A stretch of DNA of 64,000 bases from Hemicentrotus pulcherrimus (taxonomy: Eukaryota > Echinodermata > Echinoidea > Camarodonta > Strongylocentrotidae). Below the pieces are notes generated by a model. The model searched no databases and had not been told where the DNA came from. It saw only the letters and a list, made by a program, of their open reading frames with translations. Within the stretch, counting starts at the first letter, position 1. Each line of letters begins with the position of its first letter. The stretch is from the NCBI GenBank assembly GCA_003118195.1, contig BEXV01000001.1, positions 476,772 through 540,771 on the forward strand. Direction: 5' to 3'. This document shows positions 1 to 14,800 of the stretch, piece after piece. The position numbers and the translations under genes are program-made.

Positions 1-622
1 AGCAAATCCATTGTCCTGGGCCATATAATTATGCTATGATATGTGTTATATGACTCTTCAATTATGATCTATTTGCACTAATGTCTATTTTGATTTTGAA
101 ATTAAATGCTTATATATCTTCGACATTTCTAAAAATCAATTAAAATAGAACTCTCTGTTATACGTGTAACATTATTTAAAATTCAACCTGTTTAAAAAGC
201 AGGACACGTTTCCCCCTAGAATATAATATTTTTAAAAATACATAAAAATTGATTGGGAATATCTTATCTAGATCAAAGTTTCTTCGTTTGTCACCTGATT
301 GAAAACAGAGTGTAGAAAGTATAGAAAATAATCAGTAAACTGCAATGTAAAACTGAAAAGTAATAAATGTTCTTCGTTTTCATGATCCAAGCCACTTAAA
401 GCGTGGGGAGAAAGATATAGTTTTAAGATTTAGTCTTCGTGCTATCTGACAGTTCATTCTACTTTTATAAGCCGCCCGGGACCGTCTATATATCCTATTA
501 CCTTTATTTAATATTCAATGCTTTTTGTGTGAGAATACCATGCCAACAATGATGTCCATTCCTTTGCATTATTTATCTAAAAATTCTCAGGTTCTGAAAC
601 TGATCCACAAATTTAAACTTAC
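1..622. other. HDC-like intron 4 (partial)
   Basis: AT-rich intronic sequence to the left of exon 4. I see no exon, RNA gene or recognisable transposon in it. Confidence 0.5.
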
Positions 623-674
623 CCAACCAGTCCATCACGATTTTCTCCAGCTCGGTACACGCGGGACTAGATGC
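623..674 (-). CDS. HDC: HDC-like exon 4
   Basis: 52 nt encoding [18 protein letters not shown] (the last codon is split). SPACTELE is a hallmark of group II decarboxylases. Acceptor TTGTAG, donor GTAAGT. The gene continues to the left of position 1. Confidence 0.92.
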
Positions 675-3600
675 CTACAAATACAATGAGAAACGGTGAA
701 AACGAAAAGTCATGTAGAGTAAACAGAAATAAAGGTTATTAAAACAAATGAAGCCATAACTTTAGTTTTCAAATCCTGCAGAATATTCTTTGTCATTGAA
801 TGGAAGCGTTAGCACATGATATTCTAATTCTTACAAACCTGGCTATGGATAAAAATTGACGAACGAAAGTAGATTTTTGCAACCTAAATACAATTTTTTT
901 TTTAATTGTAAAATTAATTGATGCATGTATTCTTTTAAATAAAAAATAATACACAGTCGTCGAAACAGTCAAATCAATTTGTAATACATATATACATACA
1001 TGTTCTTAAACATTAAACAAGGTCATTTCTGAAGATTATTTGTGATATTCAACGGCATATTCGTGAATTATGTGTGGTAACAAGCATTCAATTTCAAAAG
1101 ATATGCCGTTCTTTGAAGAGTTGCATAATTTGAAAAGAAAATAATCACAAATTTAATTGAACATCAAATACAACCCATTTAAAGTAAGTACACAGGCAAA
1201 TTAGGCTTTAATAAATCCATTTTACAGAGAAACCCTTGCTATCAGTGCATTTGCCATTATAATACACCATATAAATCAGGTTATACAATTGAAAGTGATA
1301 AGCACGTAAAGTAGAATATAATAAAATATGATATAAATATGTTAGTGAATATCGTATCGGCTGAAATCTGTCACTTGATACTCAACCATTTGTGTAAACC
1401 ATGTGAATTCTGTATTGTCAGATGAATCTTACCCCGTTTCACAAATCAGTCAAACCGAAATTAAATCTATTTCATGTAAGTTCAAAAATAGTTACAGGTA
1501 AACGTTGAAGATAAAATCCACTAGAATCGGAACTTTTAATCTCCTTCATTCTATTAACAAAGAAAAAGATGAGGGGCTAAATATAGCTGATGAGGAGTCG
1601 ATTTTCCTTCCTAAGAATTTTGATAGGAAAGGTGTTTATGAATGACTGACACGTAGAATTATCAAGGGCACTATCTGTGCTGCTAAATATCGCAACAGGC
1701 GACGTATTTCACTACGATTCATTAGTTATTCATCAAGTTTATCCTCTGTAAATCCAATCCATCCATCTTCACGTCGGAAACGCATTGAACTGTAATTGGC
1801 ATTGAGAACAAGCTGAGAGACAACCCTGGCCCCACACAGATCATCTCAGGTTGTAGGGGATCTAACAAGAGATCTGGTCGTAAAACACCTGCTGCTTTAT
1901 TCCCAGAATTCACGATGGTGGTGTCGAGGCGCCATCTTATTTAAAATTAAGGCGTTGTCATAATCACGCCAAATTGTAATTACCCTGTAATTATGATTTT
2001 GTAATCACCGTCATGCGAAAATCCCAAATCAAGAACGTGAAACGAATGATGTCAAATTATGATACCGTGATATTTAACCAATTATTGAAGTCAATGAAAT
2101 CTTACCTAAGATACTATTGCCTACGTAAAAATATCTTTTACTGGCCACTTATTGAGTCTAATATTGAGCTTTGGTATTGGCAAAAGGCTGGCTCAAACTG
2201 ATTTCTGAAATGGTGGATTATTTGAACAAGGAAAAAAAAATGACTTGCTTTAAACTAGTACATTGTAAGGACTTCTAAAGCTCCTTGTCTTCAATTGATA
2301 ATCACTCAGCCTATTTCTTTCCTACTAAAATCGTCCGATGGATGCTATCCAACCCAAATAAATAATTACTCTGAACGAAAGAACAAAAGTCAGAGAGGCA
2401 GAACAGTCAGAGAAGCAAACTGATGAAAGTTTCAATTAAATCTTACTAAATATAAGAAAGTTATGGAATTTTGAAAGTTGTAATCACTATCCGTATGGGC
2501 ACTTAAAAATTGCTGAAGCGATAATGCCAATTTGATGTACATGTAGTGCCGGACTACTCTCCCATCTTTTCCATCATATACAATGATAACAATCTAATTT
2601 TGTTAAAAGTTCATAGCTTAGGAGGGTCTATTCATTTTAGACGACCTATAAAAATATGATAGCTGTAATATATTTTAAGTAGTGCCCTAAGAGAGAAATA
2701 AGACAGAAATAAGTGATATTTTTGTACAGGGCAAATGGGAGAGTTACCCACGTCCTACGTCACAATCCATTAACCAAACTACCAATTTGAGATTCGCATA
2801 GACTTAGTGATCTCATAATATTTAAAACATTCATAACTTCCTTACTATTGGTCCGATTTATTTAAAATCATATATTTAAAAAGCAGATATTTGTCTGCTT
2901 TCATACAAATGGAATCATTACAAGGGTTGGATTGATATGTAAGCATAAACATGCTTTCTTTAATAGCAGTCAGGTTATACGAACAAACCGTCAAACATTA
3001 AGGGGTATGGAATAAATTTGTAAAAGGGGTGTATAAAGAAGGCGAGTTCTTACCCATGTGAATCCCAAACAGCAGATACCATCAGCTAACATGTCTCCAA
3101 GCATGGACGGATAGGAGGTAAGAGCGGGGAAGTAAGCGTGCATGTGAGGGCTTTGCCAATGTGTAATCTGGATGAACAATGAAAGTAAAGTGGAATTGGA
3201 ATCTGACAAAGGACATGAGAACACAAAGTACAAGTATGTGTGTATGAGAAAATTACACGAAGTATATTATACGTAATAAACAACTGTACTCATAGGATTT
3301 ATTAAAAATTAGATTTAGACACCTGAAATACTATATCATGTTTGCTTCAATGGTTTACACTAGGTTTAATTCTTAGTTTCATTTGCTTCGATTCACAACA
3401 CATTTTGAAGGCCATCAAATACTAGAAAGCTACATTGCAACGTTCAACGCACTTTGCCGAGAAAAAAAATGCACTCAGCATTTCATTTTATTTGGATAAG
3501 CAAAGTTAAACATACACATTCTCTTTATCATTGCATCATAACATACAACATGACCATTATCAAGTAGCCAGGAAACAAAAACCCATTTTTCAGAAATGGC

Positions 3601-6600
3601 GCTGATAATGAAAAAATCAAGAGAGCGGAAATCTTAAAAGCAATATTTTTAGATATCACTGAATTATAATTATTCTCATTTTGGAATCGTCGAGGGAGCA
3701 TTTGGAGCTAATGACTACCCGTCTGCTACTGAAAGTGAACCTATCAAGGCTTAGATAGAACTGCATTTCAATTTAATCGTATGACGTCATTCGTCAATGT
3801 ATTGACTGGATTTAAGAGGAATATTGTAATGTTCCTCAAAATTGAAATATGATTTCGAGCGAAGAAGCATGATGACGTTGAACTTTACAACAGGATAAAT
3901 ACTGATAAAATCGAATGCCGCGTATCAGAAAGAGAAACTCATTTGAAGTAAAAGCAGCATTCGGTTTTTGTCACCAAATTTTGAAGATGCCAGACATTGT
4001 TGGATTTATATGACTTCAATGAGTTAAAATAGTCATGTAATTGCTTTCAAAAACACTGAGCGATTGAAACATATCAAGATGATAAGGTCACCTTGTGCAG
4101 CTTTCCCGAGTCTAATATTTGAAACAAACTCTTCGACAGTATTTTCACTGCGTAGAGAAAGATGAGAAACCAATGGGACCCTTCTGAGAATGCTTTAATT
4201 TTTGTACGAAGCAGATACAGGGAAAATAAATGATATGCGATCCACTTAATTTACCGAAAATCGCACATACTATTCCATTCCATTTCGATTTTCATGTAAA
4301 CGTACATCGCAGTGAGAAACATCATAGATCTTGTGTAAAACTTGACGTCATTTCGTATTCCAATTTTGACAAGGTACGGAAGTATAGACTCCATAATCCC
4401 AGTGAATAGGGTATTTCACTTAAACGGAATTTGATGACATCGAGAAAGTCATCTTGCTCCCGCAAGCGTGGAATATGAAGAGGGTAATTGGCTGGAGCAC
4501 TCAGCAATGCAGTGTCATTTAACACAATGGCTCCACCATTTCGTTCTCAATGACAACCCATAGTGACATTGCAATGCACAAGGCGTCTACTGTTTTGCTT
4601 TTCTCATTGTAACTAAAATGATACTTTAAAAGATTATTTGACCTATCATTTCACAACTAAATCTCAACCATTGAAGGATTTCATGATCCTAAGCACTTAG
4701 TTGCTGGCTAGAAATACATCGACGTTTAACAATAAATAAATACTAGTCGAATGGGCTAAATACATGATTTTGTTTTCAGGTTTCCATTATTGTCATTAAA
4801 ATACCACATATTTTGTAAAGATTAATCTAACCATTGCTTCACAATGCAAAATGAAATATAGAATACGATTTTTAAAAAATTCAAAAATCAACTCAATGGA
4901 AAGCCCAATCCCATCACTTATTGAAAGCATGGTCGGATTGGAATGTGTGCACATTTGGACAGACGATGCACAAGGCTTCTAAAATTGCTTTAAATTCATT
5001 TTATCAAAAGCTTCGCGATCGTGTTATAGATGGAACTAATACAGTTTGGTTAAGATGATGATTTTATATGAACAGATTGGTATAGTTCGAATGAAAACTC
5101 TAAACATGCGATAGGCATAATGTCTTACTTTGTGTTGACAGTGATATTAGGACTGGTCGACTTACCCCTGGCATGATGACCCTTTCAATGTCCTCCATAA
5201 TGTCATCCCATTTATCCCCATTGACAGGGGCATGGTCAGGTATTAGTTGTTTAAGGTACCCCGGCTGGACGTCTGGTAGCGTTCGGCGGGAACGAATCGT
5301 TGATAAGTAGTCTGCCACATAATCCACCATCTCCTTCCCTTAAAGCAATAATAGTAACAGCAAAATACAATTAATAGGTTTTGAGTATAACACAGAAATG
5401 TTTCTATATTTTCATATCCTTTTACATTTTCTTCTCTCAAACCGTTACATTATTATGTGTTTAGTAAAATGGGCCGTGCATGTATTCGTCATTCTGTGTA
5501 ACAAATGTAACATCTCTAAATTACGAATTTCACTTTCCATTGTGTAATTGTATTAAATTTGACCTTTTAACTGTTGGGGGTGAAACCAGAAGCTTACATA
5601 TTATAACGATGTATTTGCAATGCCCATCTATTTCAAAATTTGGCGCAGCTTCATTTCCGCTTAAAATTTGTATTACATTTAAATATGTTATTTATACTAG
5701 GCGGCTTCAGCGTACTTTCCACGACTGGTATTACGTAATGAGGTTTCATAATACGACCACTGACCATTAAGCCATTAAATATTAATGGTTCGTCACCCAT
5801 CATTTGGTTTCCATCTAAAACTGCACATAATTAGCCAAAAAAGGAGTATATACTGCAGGCGACTGCCATTACGACAATATGGTGCCATAATTACCATCAA
5901 GTTTTTTTTTCTTCCTTTGGACGTAATCTTCGTGAAGGCGACTTTGTTTTTGTTATTGTCCATATATAAAATGTCGGGTTTGATGGTCAAAGGAAGGAAC
6001 ATCGATAAAGAAAATATCTGTTTTCTTTACATCTAGAGAAATGTATCATTTCTATGTATGTATGTTTATCATCATAGTGTAGTTGTCTGTATATACCTAT
6101 AGTCTTCACATCTTCCAGTTGACGACATGATGTTGAAATGGTTGCATGATAAGGGGAGAACATGCCTTCCATATGCAACTAAGTACTCTTTTCATTTTTG
6201 TTCTATTATAATTAGTTATGATTGTGTGATCATAAACATTACATACTTAAGTGAAAAACATGACCTTTTTTTCTTCATTGCGAAAGCATTTTATTTTGTG
6301 AATCATGTTGGAAACTAAATCTCAAAACACATTGTTCATTACTACTGGGAGACGTCATACACGCTCGTTGCTTATGTTTTGTGAGAGACCTAATACTAAT
6401 GGTGGGGATAGAAGCATTCTTTTAGGCATAATCCTAACATCGATCAAAGAAGGTAAATACAACTTTGTACATAATGTTGATTTCTGAATTGGAAACTTGT
6501 TGCAAAAACTGGAATGATTTCACTCGGATTTTTGGATGGGTCTTCATGTTTTTACAACGGAAGTTTACATTATGCAAGTAAAATCAGTAATAACAATCAA

Positions 6601-9600
6601 AAGTATATTGGTTGGTCGTATTGATGAGTTTGATACGACATGTAGTGAGGACTGGTTGAGTATACGTAAGATATAACAGTGACGGATATGGTTGAATCCT
6701 GCTATTCACAGTATATCCCAGGCGCTAATTACCATACCATTTAGGACTAAATATTGTGCTAAAACTTAGCATAATGGGATAATTATTTGCGATCTCTAAC
6801 ACGTTGACCATCGACGGTTTGGAAAGCTTTAGCGTGCCCCTTGACTGCCCTTGAACTTAATCACTTCACGTTTTAACTGAACTCTCATCATACAACAAGC
6901 AGAGAGATAGGTGGTAATTGACTTTAAAATGAGTGGAAAATCTGCTTATAGTAATGTCATGGTAACTGACTATTTCCTTCCGGGAAACATAGAATTGATT
7001 CACTACTACAAAATGCGTTTCAGCTCGAGTCAATGAACAAGCTTTTCTATCGACCAAAAAATCTAGAGTTAAGGTTTTTATGTAGGTGTCATGTTGTATG
7101 CAGTTTTGGAAATCACCAACAATTTGGCAACATAATTTATATATGTAAAATTAAAAATAACCAATATGTTTATATAGTACACATAGTACGAAGCCTCTCA
7201 ATCATACGCAATTATAATTGACAAGACTGGAGAAGACTTTCAGTTATGTTTGCTTGTTGTTGGTTTTAGCCACATAGTAATGTAGAAGGGAGAGAGGGAG
7301 AACGAGAGAGCGGACTGGTTCAGAAGGTTTCATTCAACAAAATTATTTAACCTTTAGACAAGGTCTCTGGGGAAGCAAAGCTCGAAAAAAGTGTTTTAAA
7401 GCATGAGAAGAAAAAAAAAAACGTTATCAACCCAATAAATTATAATTTTAGCACTATATAACATGATTTAAGCCAGTACCATTTGTTGAATTCATTGTAT
7501 CGATGTATCTTTAAAAATCACTCTAATCGTATTTAATTCCATCATATTATTTGTTGTCTTCCTCTCCAAAAATAATTCATTGAAAAGTTATACAATTCAA
7601 CAACAAATTAAATACATAATTCACAAACATTCACTTTACATCGTGAAAACGCACACACAAACACACCACTCACACACATACACACACACGCAACATGCCT
7701 TCACATAATATAAGGGAGTAAACATTTAAAAATATTCGAATTTCATTGCATATTGCACTCTAGCAATACATGATACCGAATATTTCTCATCGTTTTCTTT
7801 ACCTTGTAAATCGTATTAAAATTGCTTTTACAAAATAGATACATGTACAAAAAAGGCCTTACGCAAATATGTTCGAATTCCTCTTAACCCTTAGCTTCGT
7901 CACGCCATTATTTGCAAGATCAAACACACCGACAATCGTTTATATTCGAGAAATCCATAATGCGACCCTGATGTATTATGTGAAACATAATAGCACCTCT
8001 TAATATAATACATTTATTTCAGTATCATAAAGATTACCATCAAATTAATACCCGTTTCCACTCTAAATTCCATTTTAAATTAGCACTCGGTCATTCAACT
8101 CTTATTGCATTTAAATCTGCTGGTCCTCACATATGGTATTCTCTCCCTTCTGATGTAATTTCCAGCACTAATTTTACTTCATTTAAAACCAAACTCAAAC
8201 GTTCAATAATAAATTCCTTTGCCAAATAAACATGTAATTTCATCTCTCCTCCATACGTTTCATATTTCACCTTGTTCTATTTCGATTAACTTGTATGTTT
8301 AGTGCTTAATGTTTTTTTTAGTTTTTTTAAACTAAGTTTGTTTTGTATCTCATGTTTATTTTATGTATATTTCTTTATGTTCTGGTGTCCCATTAATCAA
8401 GCCTTGGATTTTAACGGCATCCTCACCATTAACAATGTATCATTAATTTTCATACATGCATGATTTGTATACTGTGTTTTAAATTTTAAATCGTTTAATA
8501 AAATGAATCGAATTGATATGAATTGGATTGAATATATATGTATATACAATATACATATACATAAACATATGACAAATCTCTGTTTCTCTGTTGGTGAAGC
8601 AATGCACCGCACTATTAGAGTGTATAATGTGTCGGTATGATATCACTTTTGGTTACGGTAGACTTAATCCTCACTAATACATCTAGATTGGTCGAAATGG
8701 CATCAAAATCCATCGATGAAAAATTATGCCTCGGATCTATTTCGGTCTAACTCAACACACTGATGCCATGTATAAATCATCGGTCACTATTTTAACGGGC
8801 AAGTAACAATTAATTGAGAGTTGCAATTTTTAGAATATGCATGTGTGTCCAATTTTCAGCCATTTGCATTTGTAATTAAGAGGGCTCATTACTCCAAATG
8901 TGCTTTCACGAAAATTAAACGGCAACACACTACATGATTTTATGACATACGGTAGCTACATCAGATGAAAATTAACTAGTTATTTTTTCCGCATATGTGG
9001 AGTAAATTGTCGCCGAACGAGCTTTATAGATTAGTGGTGGTGGTGTGGGGGNGGGGGCGAAGTTAATCAAGGCGACTTAAAACCTTAATTTGTGTAAATT
9101 CTAATTTCATGCCTTGCAAGTTTGATTTAATTCATGAGCAGATGTCCCGTGTACGTGCATACGCATTAATTCTTTCCACCTATGTCGAATCCCTCATAAA
9201 TGAAACCAGAAGCAAAGTTGTAGCAGACACATTTCATATATTTTAACAGTTCATTACAAACGGTATGACGGTCTAGGCTCATTTAGAGCTCTGCTATCAT
9301 AGATTATTTTCAAAGCAACGAAATTGGTCTCTTTAATCATTTTCAAAATGTAAAGATATATTGCTATTTGGTTTTTAATCGTGTAACAAAATCTCCGAAC
9401 AAAAAAATAGTGTAAGACCTCAAGATCAAATGACAATGATTCCTTTTCCAATTCATTCGTGTTAAGGTCTTGTATGTAATCATGAATGGGATTAATGCAG
9501 TACCCAAACAATATTTTTTAAAATCACTTTTGATCAGTTTCATTCTTTTTGATTTGCACATTTATAAGTGAATATCTTTCATCTGCAAAAGTCATAACGT

Positions 9601-11849
9601 CGAGCTGGTTTTCCACCCATAAAAATGGTTAATTTCATTTAGTAATAAAATAAGATTTAATAAGTAAACAATATCACATCATGTGTAAAAGATATTGATA
9701 ATAACTATAAATGAATAATGACTTGACAAACAATATTGATACAAATTGTGAGACTGGTAATTTCTCTCTTTACATCTTTACATTTTGCAAAAACTAATCT
9801 ATAAGACTGAAACTCTGAAGAATATTTCAAATTACATGCAGGTTTAAAACCATCTGAGCATGGGGCGTATATTTAGTATGGTGATACAATCTCGCATCAT
9901 GATTGACATTCAACTATTGAATTAGGTATAAAACCATGGCAGGTGGGTCATCATGAAACCTTTTCCTTTAAAGCTTGGTTAGAGACACGTCAAATGCATC
10001 ATCAACTTTCTATTACTATTGTATTTGTTTTTAGAAATTGGATTCTCGCTTTTAGGTCCCACGAGGGCTTTAAAGAGTAAAATATAGTCGACGCGACGTA
10101 CTAATTAGAAAGTGTATTAGATGTAGCTATAAATCATTCAGCTTATTTCATTTTAGGGGAACCCTGCTGGCTCTAAGTCCAAGCTCTCAATAGTGACATG
10201 GTAATACGTTCTTGGGATTTATAGATTTCTTCTTTTTTTAATTCTTTAACACTAGATTGGAGAAAATAAAATATGAGTTATTTTCTTCGACAGAGGCGTT
10301 CACATGATGATGCATTGTACTAATGTGATCAGAGAGACAATAAATCGCCTCAATCATTGTCAGACAAAGAAGAAGAGGCAATGACTCGCATTGGTATTAA
10401 TGAGATAGGTTGAATGAAGGGGCCGAAGGGATTGAAAGAAGTACCACTCCAGCATGGCCTCAATCACTGACACAGGTAAAATTCCCTGTCAAGTGACCGA
10501 CCGTGTTGATATGTAATAGGTTAGTTGATGGCATGATAGCCACGATCCAAGGAAGATGTGAAATGACCTATGACAGGATTACAACGATGACAATTAGGAC
10601 CCTACGAAGAGAGACAATATGGTATGATCAGAGGGGTAGCGCCAATGAAAGATTAACGTTGAGGGAGAGCAAGGGGATGAACATGAAAAGAAAACGACAT
10701 GGTGAATTGACAACTGTAATTTGGTAATTTGACATACTGATCGGCGACCTGTTAAACTCGTTGCCCCTTTATAATGTAACCAGTCCACAAAACTGACTCC
10801 AAGCCTCCTACTAATCGACAGAATGTTGGCTATTAATACATCGGTCGCAACACCAAATCGACACAAGACAGACCCTAGACAGACTCCAGACCAACTCTAA
10901 ACCAACCGATTTATGGCCGTTGCTAGGTATGTAATGTTTTTGTTTCCATCCGTTGTGCCTCTGATGTCGGTTTGTTTGGTGTGACTGGGATATCATATTC
11001 AGTCACACCGCCAATCCTACTACATAATTATCAGCTCCAAACCGACCGGTGCTTGGGTATTCCGGGTAACGTAATTTTTTATTCGGTACGGTGATGATCA
11101 CGTCTGCGAGACTAGGGTATTAGGGACTTTTAGATTTGAGTGGACTGATACGTGTGACGTCCATTCAAGGCAGTGCATTAAAAGGACGTCGATCGTAATA
11201 ATCCACGTTGTCGTTGTGCAATTCTAAAAGTCCCTTTTGATCCTCAGTCACACCGCCAAACCGATTCCACACCGACTCCAAACGACCTATTCATTATCAT
11301 TGTTGGTTTAATATGTTATCCTTTGTTTGGTGTGCTGTCGGTCTGGTATCGGTCTCGCCAACTTGTCATTGGTTTGTATATTTCAGTCACTCCACCTAAA
11401 TTTGTCCATATTGACTCTAAACCGGTTAATCTTTGGCCACTGAGGGAGGGAGGGGGGGGGGAGTTGTCGTCAGTCTTGCTTGGAATGTATACCTTTGGTC
11501 ACCACCTTCAAACTGACCCATTCTTCGGCCGTAAGGGTAATGAAATTGTGTTTGTTCTGCAGTCGGTCTGGTGGCGGTTTCGTTGATATGACTGAGCTAT
11601 TACCTAACGAATGACTGAAGGTATACAGCGTAGAAGGTCCATGATTATGATTCATTTCAGTTTATAGTAATAACAAAGTAGACATGACTATAATAAATAA
11701 ATATGCTAAGATGTGGCGTAACGAGGGTCCAGACATTGTGGGGGCACCATTAGTGGTCTTACTCGATGGGTGGCATGCAAATGAACAAGCCATCGATCAG
11801 GGGAGTTTTGAAAAATTCGTAGCGTTTGTTTCACCCTCTTTTTTCTCCT

Positions 11850-11890
<41 letters not shown>

Positions 11891-14800
11891 CCTCTCCTTT
11901 TATGTTTTGCGATTTGTTTGGGGGCATTTGTACCTGAAGGGAACTACTAGAATACTAGCTCTTACCATCTGTATTGTCTGACGGTCAATACATTATTTTA
12001 ACATGTACTATCATTATAAAAAAAAGCATACTACATGTACATGTAGTTAATTATTATTGAATTTCAGGTAAGTTCCTTGTGGTACGAAGCCTCTAACGGG
12101 TTATGAGGGTCCTTTTAGTGGCTCTTCATATTCTCAAAAGTAATCAGTATAAAACCGTCCCCGTTTTCAATTTCATTATGCATCTTTCTTTTTTAATGTC
12201 AGTGATAAAGTACGATCCCCTTTATATCCCAAGTGGAGAAACTTGAGACATTAATTAGGTTATTGTTGCGGCAAATCATGGCTCCAATTTGATTAACTCT
12301 GTCCATCTGATCTCTATGAAATGGAAAAAAATCGTCTCTTTAGTTCTTCTTCCCATTCGTACAAAACGTCACGTCTCAGGCATTTTGGATGGTGTTTAAG
12401 ATTAAAAGACATTTCTATGTTGATTGATTAATCGCCATCATGTTCTAAATGCATGTCATGGGTGAAATACGTAAAGAGCACCGCACACTTACGATCTTAC
12501 TACGGTCCTATTTCGGAAGAATTCGCAATAGCTCTGATACGATCATTCACAATTCTAAAATATAAATGATTAATGATCTAAATAGGGATAATAATGAATA
12601 AAATCTACATTTGAAGGAAGTTCATACTTCCTTGGAGGAGTAGGGAAACTCAATTGGCCCAGAATTGTTATGACGTTAGACCACTAGTGCAATCGTTTAC
12701 AATTTGGAGCCTCTTCAATTTTAATTCTGAATTGAATGATTAAATGTACTAAAATTCTGGTAACGAGTGTTTTTGTCAATATTAGAACATAATTATATCA
12801 GGAAAATAATGTTTGTTATAATTACATCTATAATATATTTGCCTTTTCTTTGAAATGCGGACCGAATGAGAATCGTACACAGTGGGGTGGGTTACATATC
12901 ATAACCCTGAACATTAAAAAAAATCCAGTTCGAATTCGAGGGGTTGAATTTAAGAATTCGATTTAATAGTGGAGAAGGGGGAGGAGTATGGATATGTGTC
13001 TCATGTATATGTTTTGTTTTGTTTCATTTTGATTGACTGCACCAATTTTCATCAAAAGCCCGTATTGATTGCTGATCCTTTTTTGGTTTCCGAGAAGAAA
13101 TTCGCCGTGTCAGGATGGTGCCGAATAAGAAAGAACAGGCTTGGGTAACCTAGCATGGTATCAAAATAATAATATTTAAAAAAAACCTTGACAAAAAAGG
13201 GCACAACAAAAGTAAAAGATTATACAAAAAGAGAGAGGTCAATGAAATCTTTATGATTGAAGTTCATACTAAGGAAAAGAAAATAGTAGGTGATAACATT
13301 GGAATTTGACTGATTGGCATTTACCGTAGAGCTTAACTAGATATAGACCGCGAAGCATGTGTCTTATAATTTAAAACAACATTTGTATCAGTCTAGCAAG
13401 CAGCTTGGTAGTCGTTTTTAATCTGAACTCTACTCGATTGTGTTATTATTCAGTTTATCAAAAGGATTCTTACGTTTCATATATCCATCTTTGTAACATG
13501 ATTATACTAATGTATAATAATACGTTAGAAAACACCCGTCGCGACATTTTCACGGCAGTTTTCCACGTCATACTGAACAAGCCCTTACAATATGTGCCCT
13601 TTCCTTTGCATGTAAGGCCATTTTTTTTTTCTTTATACAACTGATTTCTTCGTAAAGTTTAGTTTCCGACAATGTATGAATTTACGGTGGGGCATAATTA
13701 ATCAACATTAATTTTGTCTAATCATGTTGCATAGGAGGCAGTGTTATATACCGTGTTACCACAAGTACGATTTCCTAACTGAACATTTTGTTACAGTGTG
13801 AACATGTGCACAGCTTGCATGCTGTGGGACATCACATCCAGTTAAAATTAATAAAAATGTAGAATCGTACATTTTTAGAAAAGGAATGAAAGAGGGAGAG
13901 ATAGGGGGAGAGAGAATCGAGACAAACGGAGTAAAGCATTAGTACAAATGCAAGTCGGTTAGTGAGAGAGAGAGAGAGAGAGAGAGAGAAATAGAGAGTT
14001 TCAAAGATTACAAATTTAAAGAAGGAAGCGGAAACAACATTTGTATCGACATTTTCATTCCCTCTTTTTTGCCGAGAATGAACGCTGTGGAATGGATTAT
14101 TTTAAAGAAATTTAGCGGGAAGACGAAGTAATTGACGGACAGCACTAACAAAATTGTGTTTGTCACGTAAATATACAGAAGATGGAATTACTTTCTGATG
14201 TCCATGCAACTTTGGAAGGCTCAAGTATCATTGGTACTGTCACATTTAGGGCGAAATCTTCCGTTATCATTCAGTTTGGTTAAGCTTTCATGAGCAATTA
14301 TTCGAACAATTGTTCATATGGTAACGAATGCAGGCAAATTCCATTATTTATCGATATTGCAGATATTACATGACTGTTTCGGAGCCTGGAATAAGTTAAC
14401 ATTCAGTTTATAACAGCTATGTAGTCCATGATCTTGGTTAACCATCATAGTTTAATCAATCTGGTGGTTCTGAAATGGGAATACGATATTCATTGATAAA
14501 CAAAGACAAATTCATAGTGGTTTAGTATTACACAGAGTTAGGTTCTTCTACCACGGTTCTTAAACAATGAAGCTACTTGGAAAGGTAAATTTAAATTATC
14601 GAGAACATTTTCTTTAAAAGAGAGTCTTCAAGTCAAAAGACCATCATTTTTGGACTAAAAATGAAATATCCTCTTTTTGCCCGCTACCATTTCGACATGC
14701 ATCACTGGGGATGCGAAGATTGATGAATAATAACATTTATGAATTGCAAGGTTTAATTCTATTTTAAATACATGCAATTGGTATTGTTACTAATGGCAAA

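Noticed and set aside
11684..11950. 88-residue ORF with SLSLSLSL
   Set aside because: Reads through a CT microsatellite in an intron; no splice or homology support.
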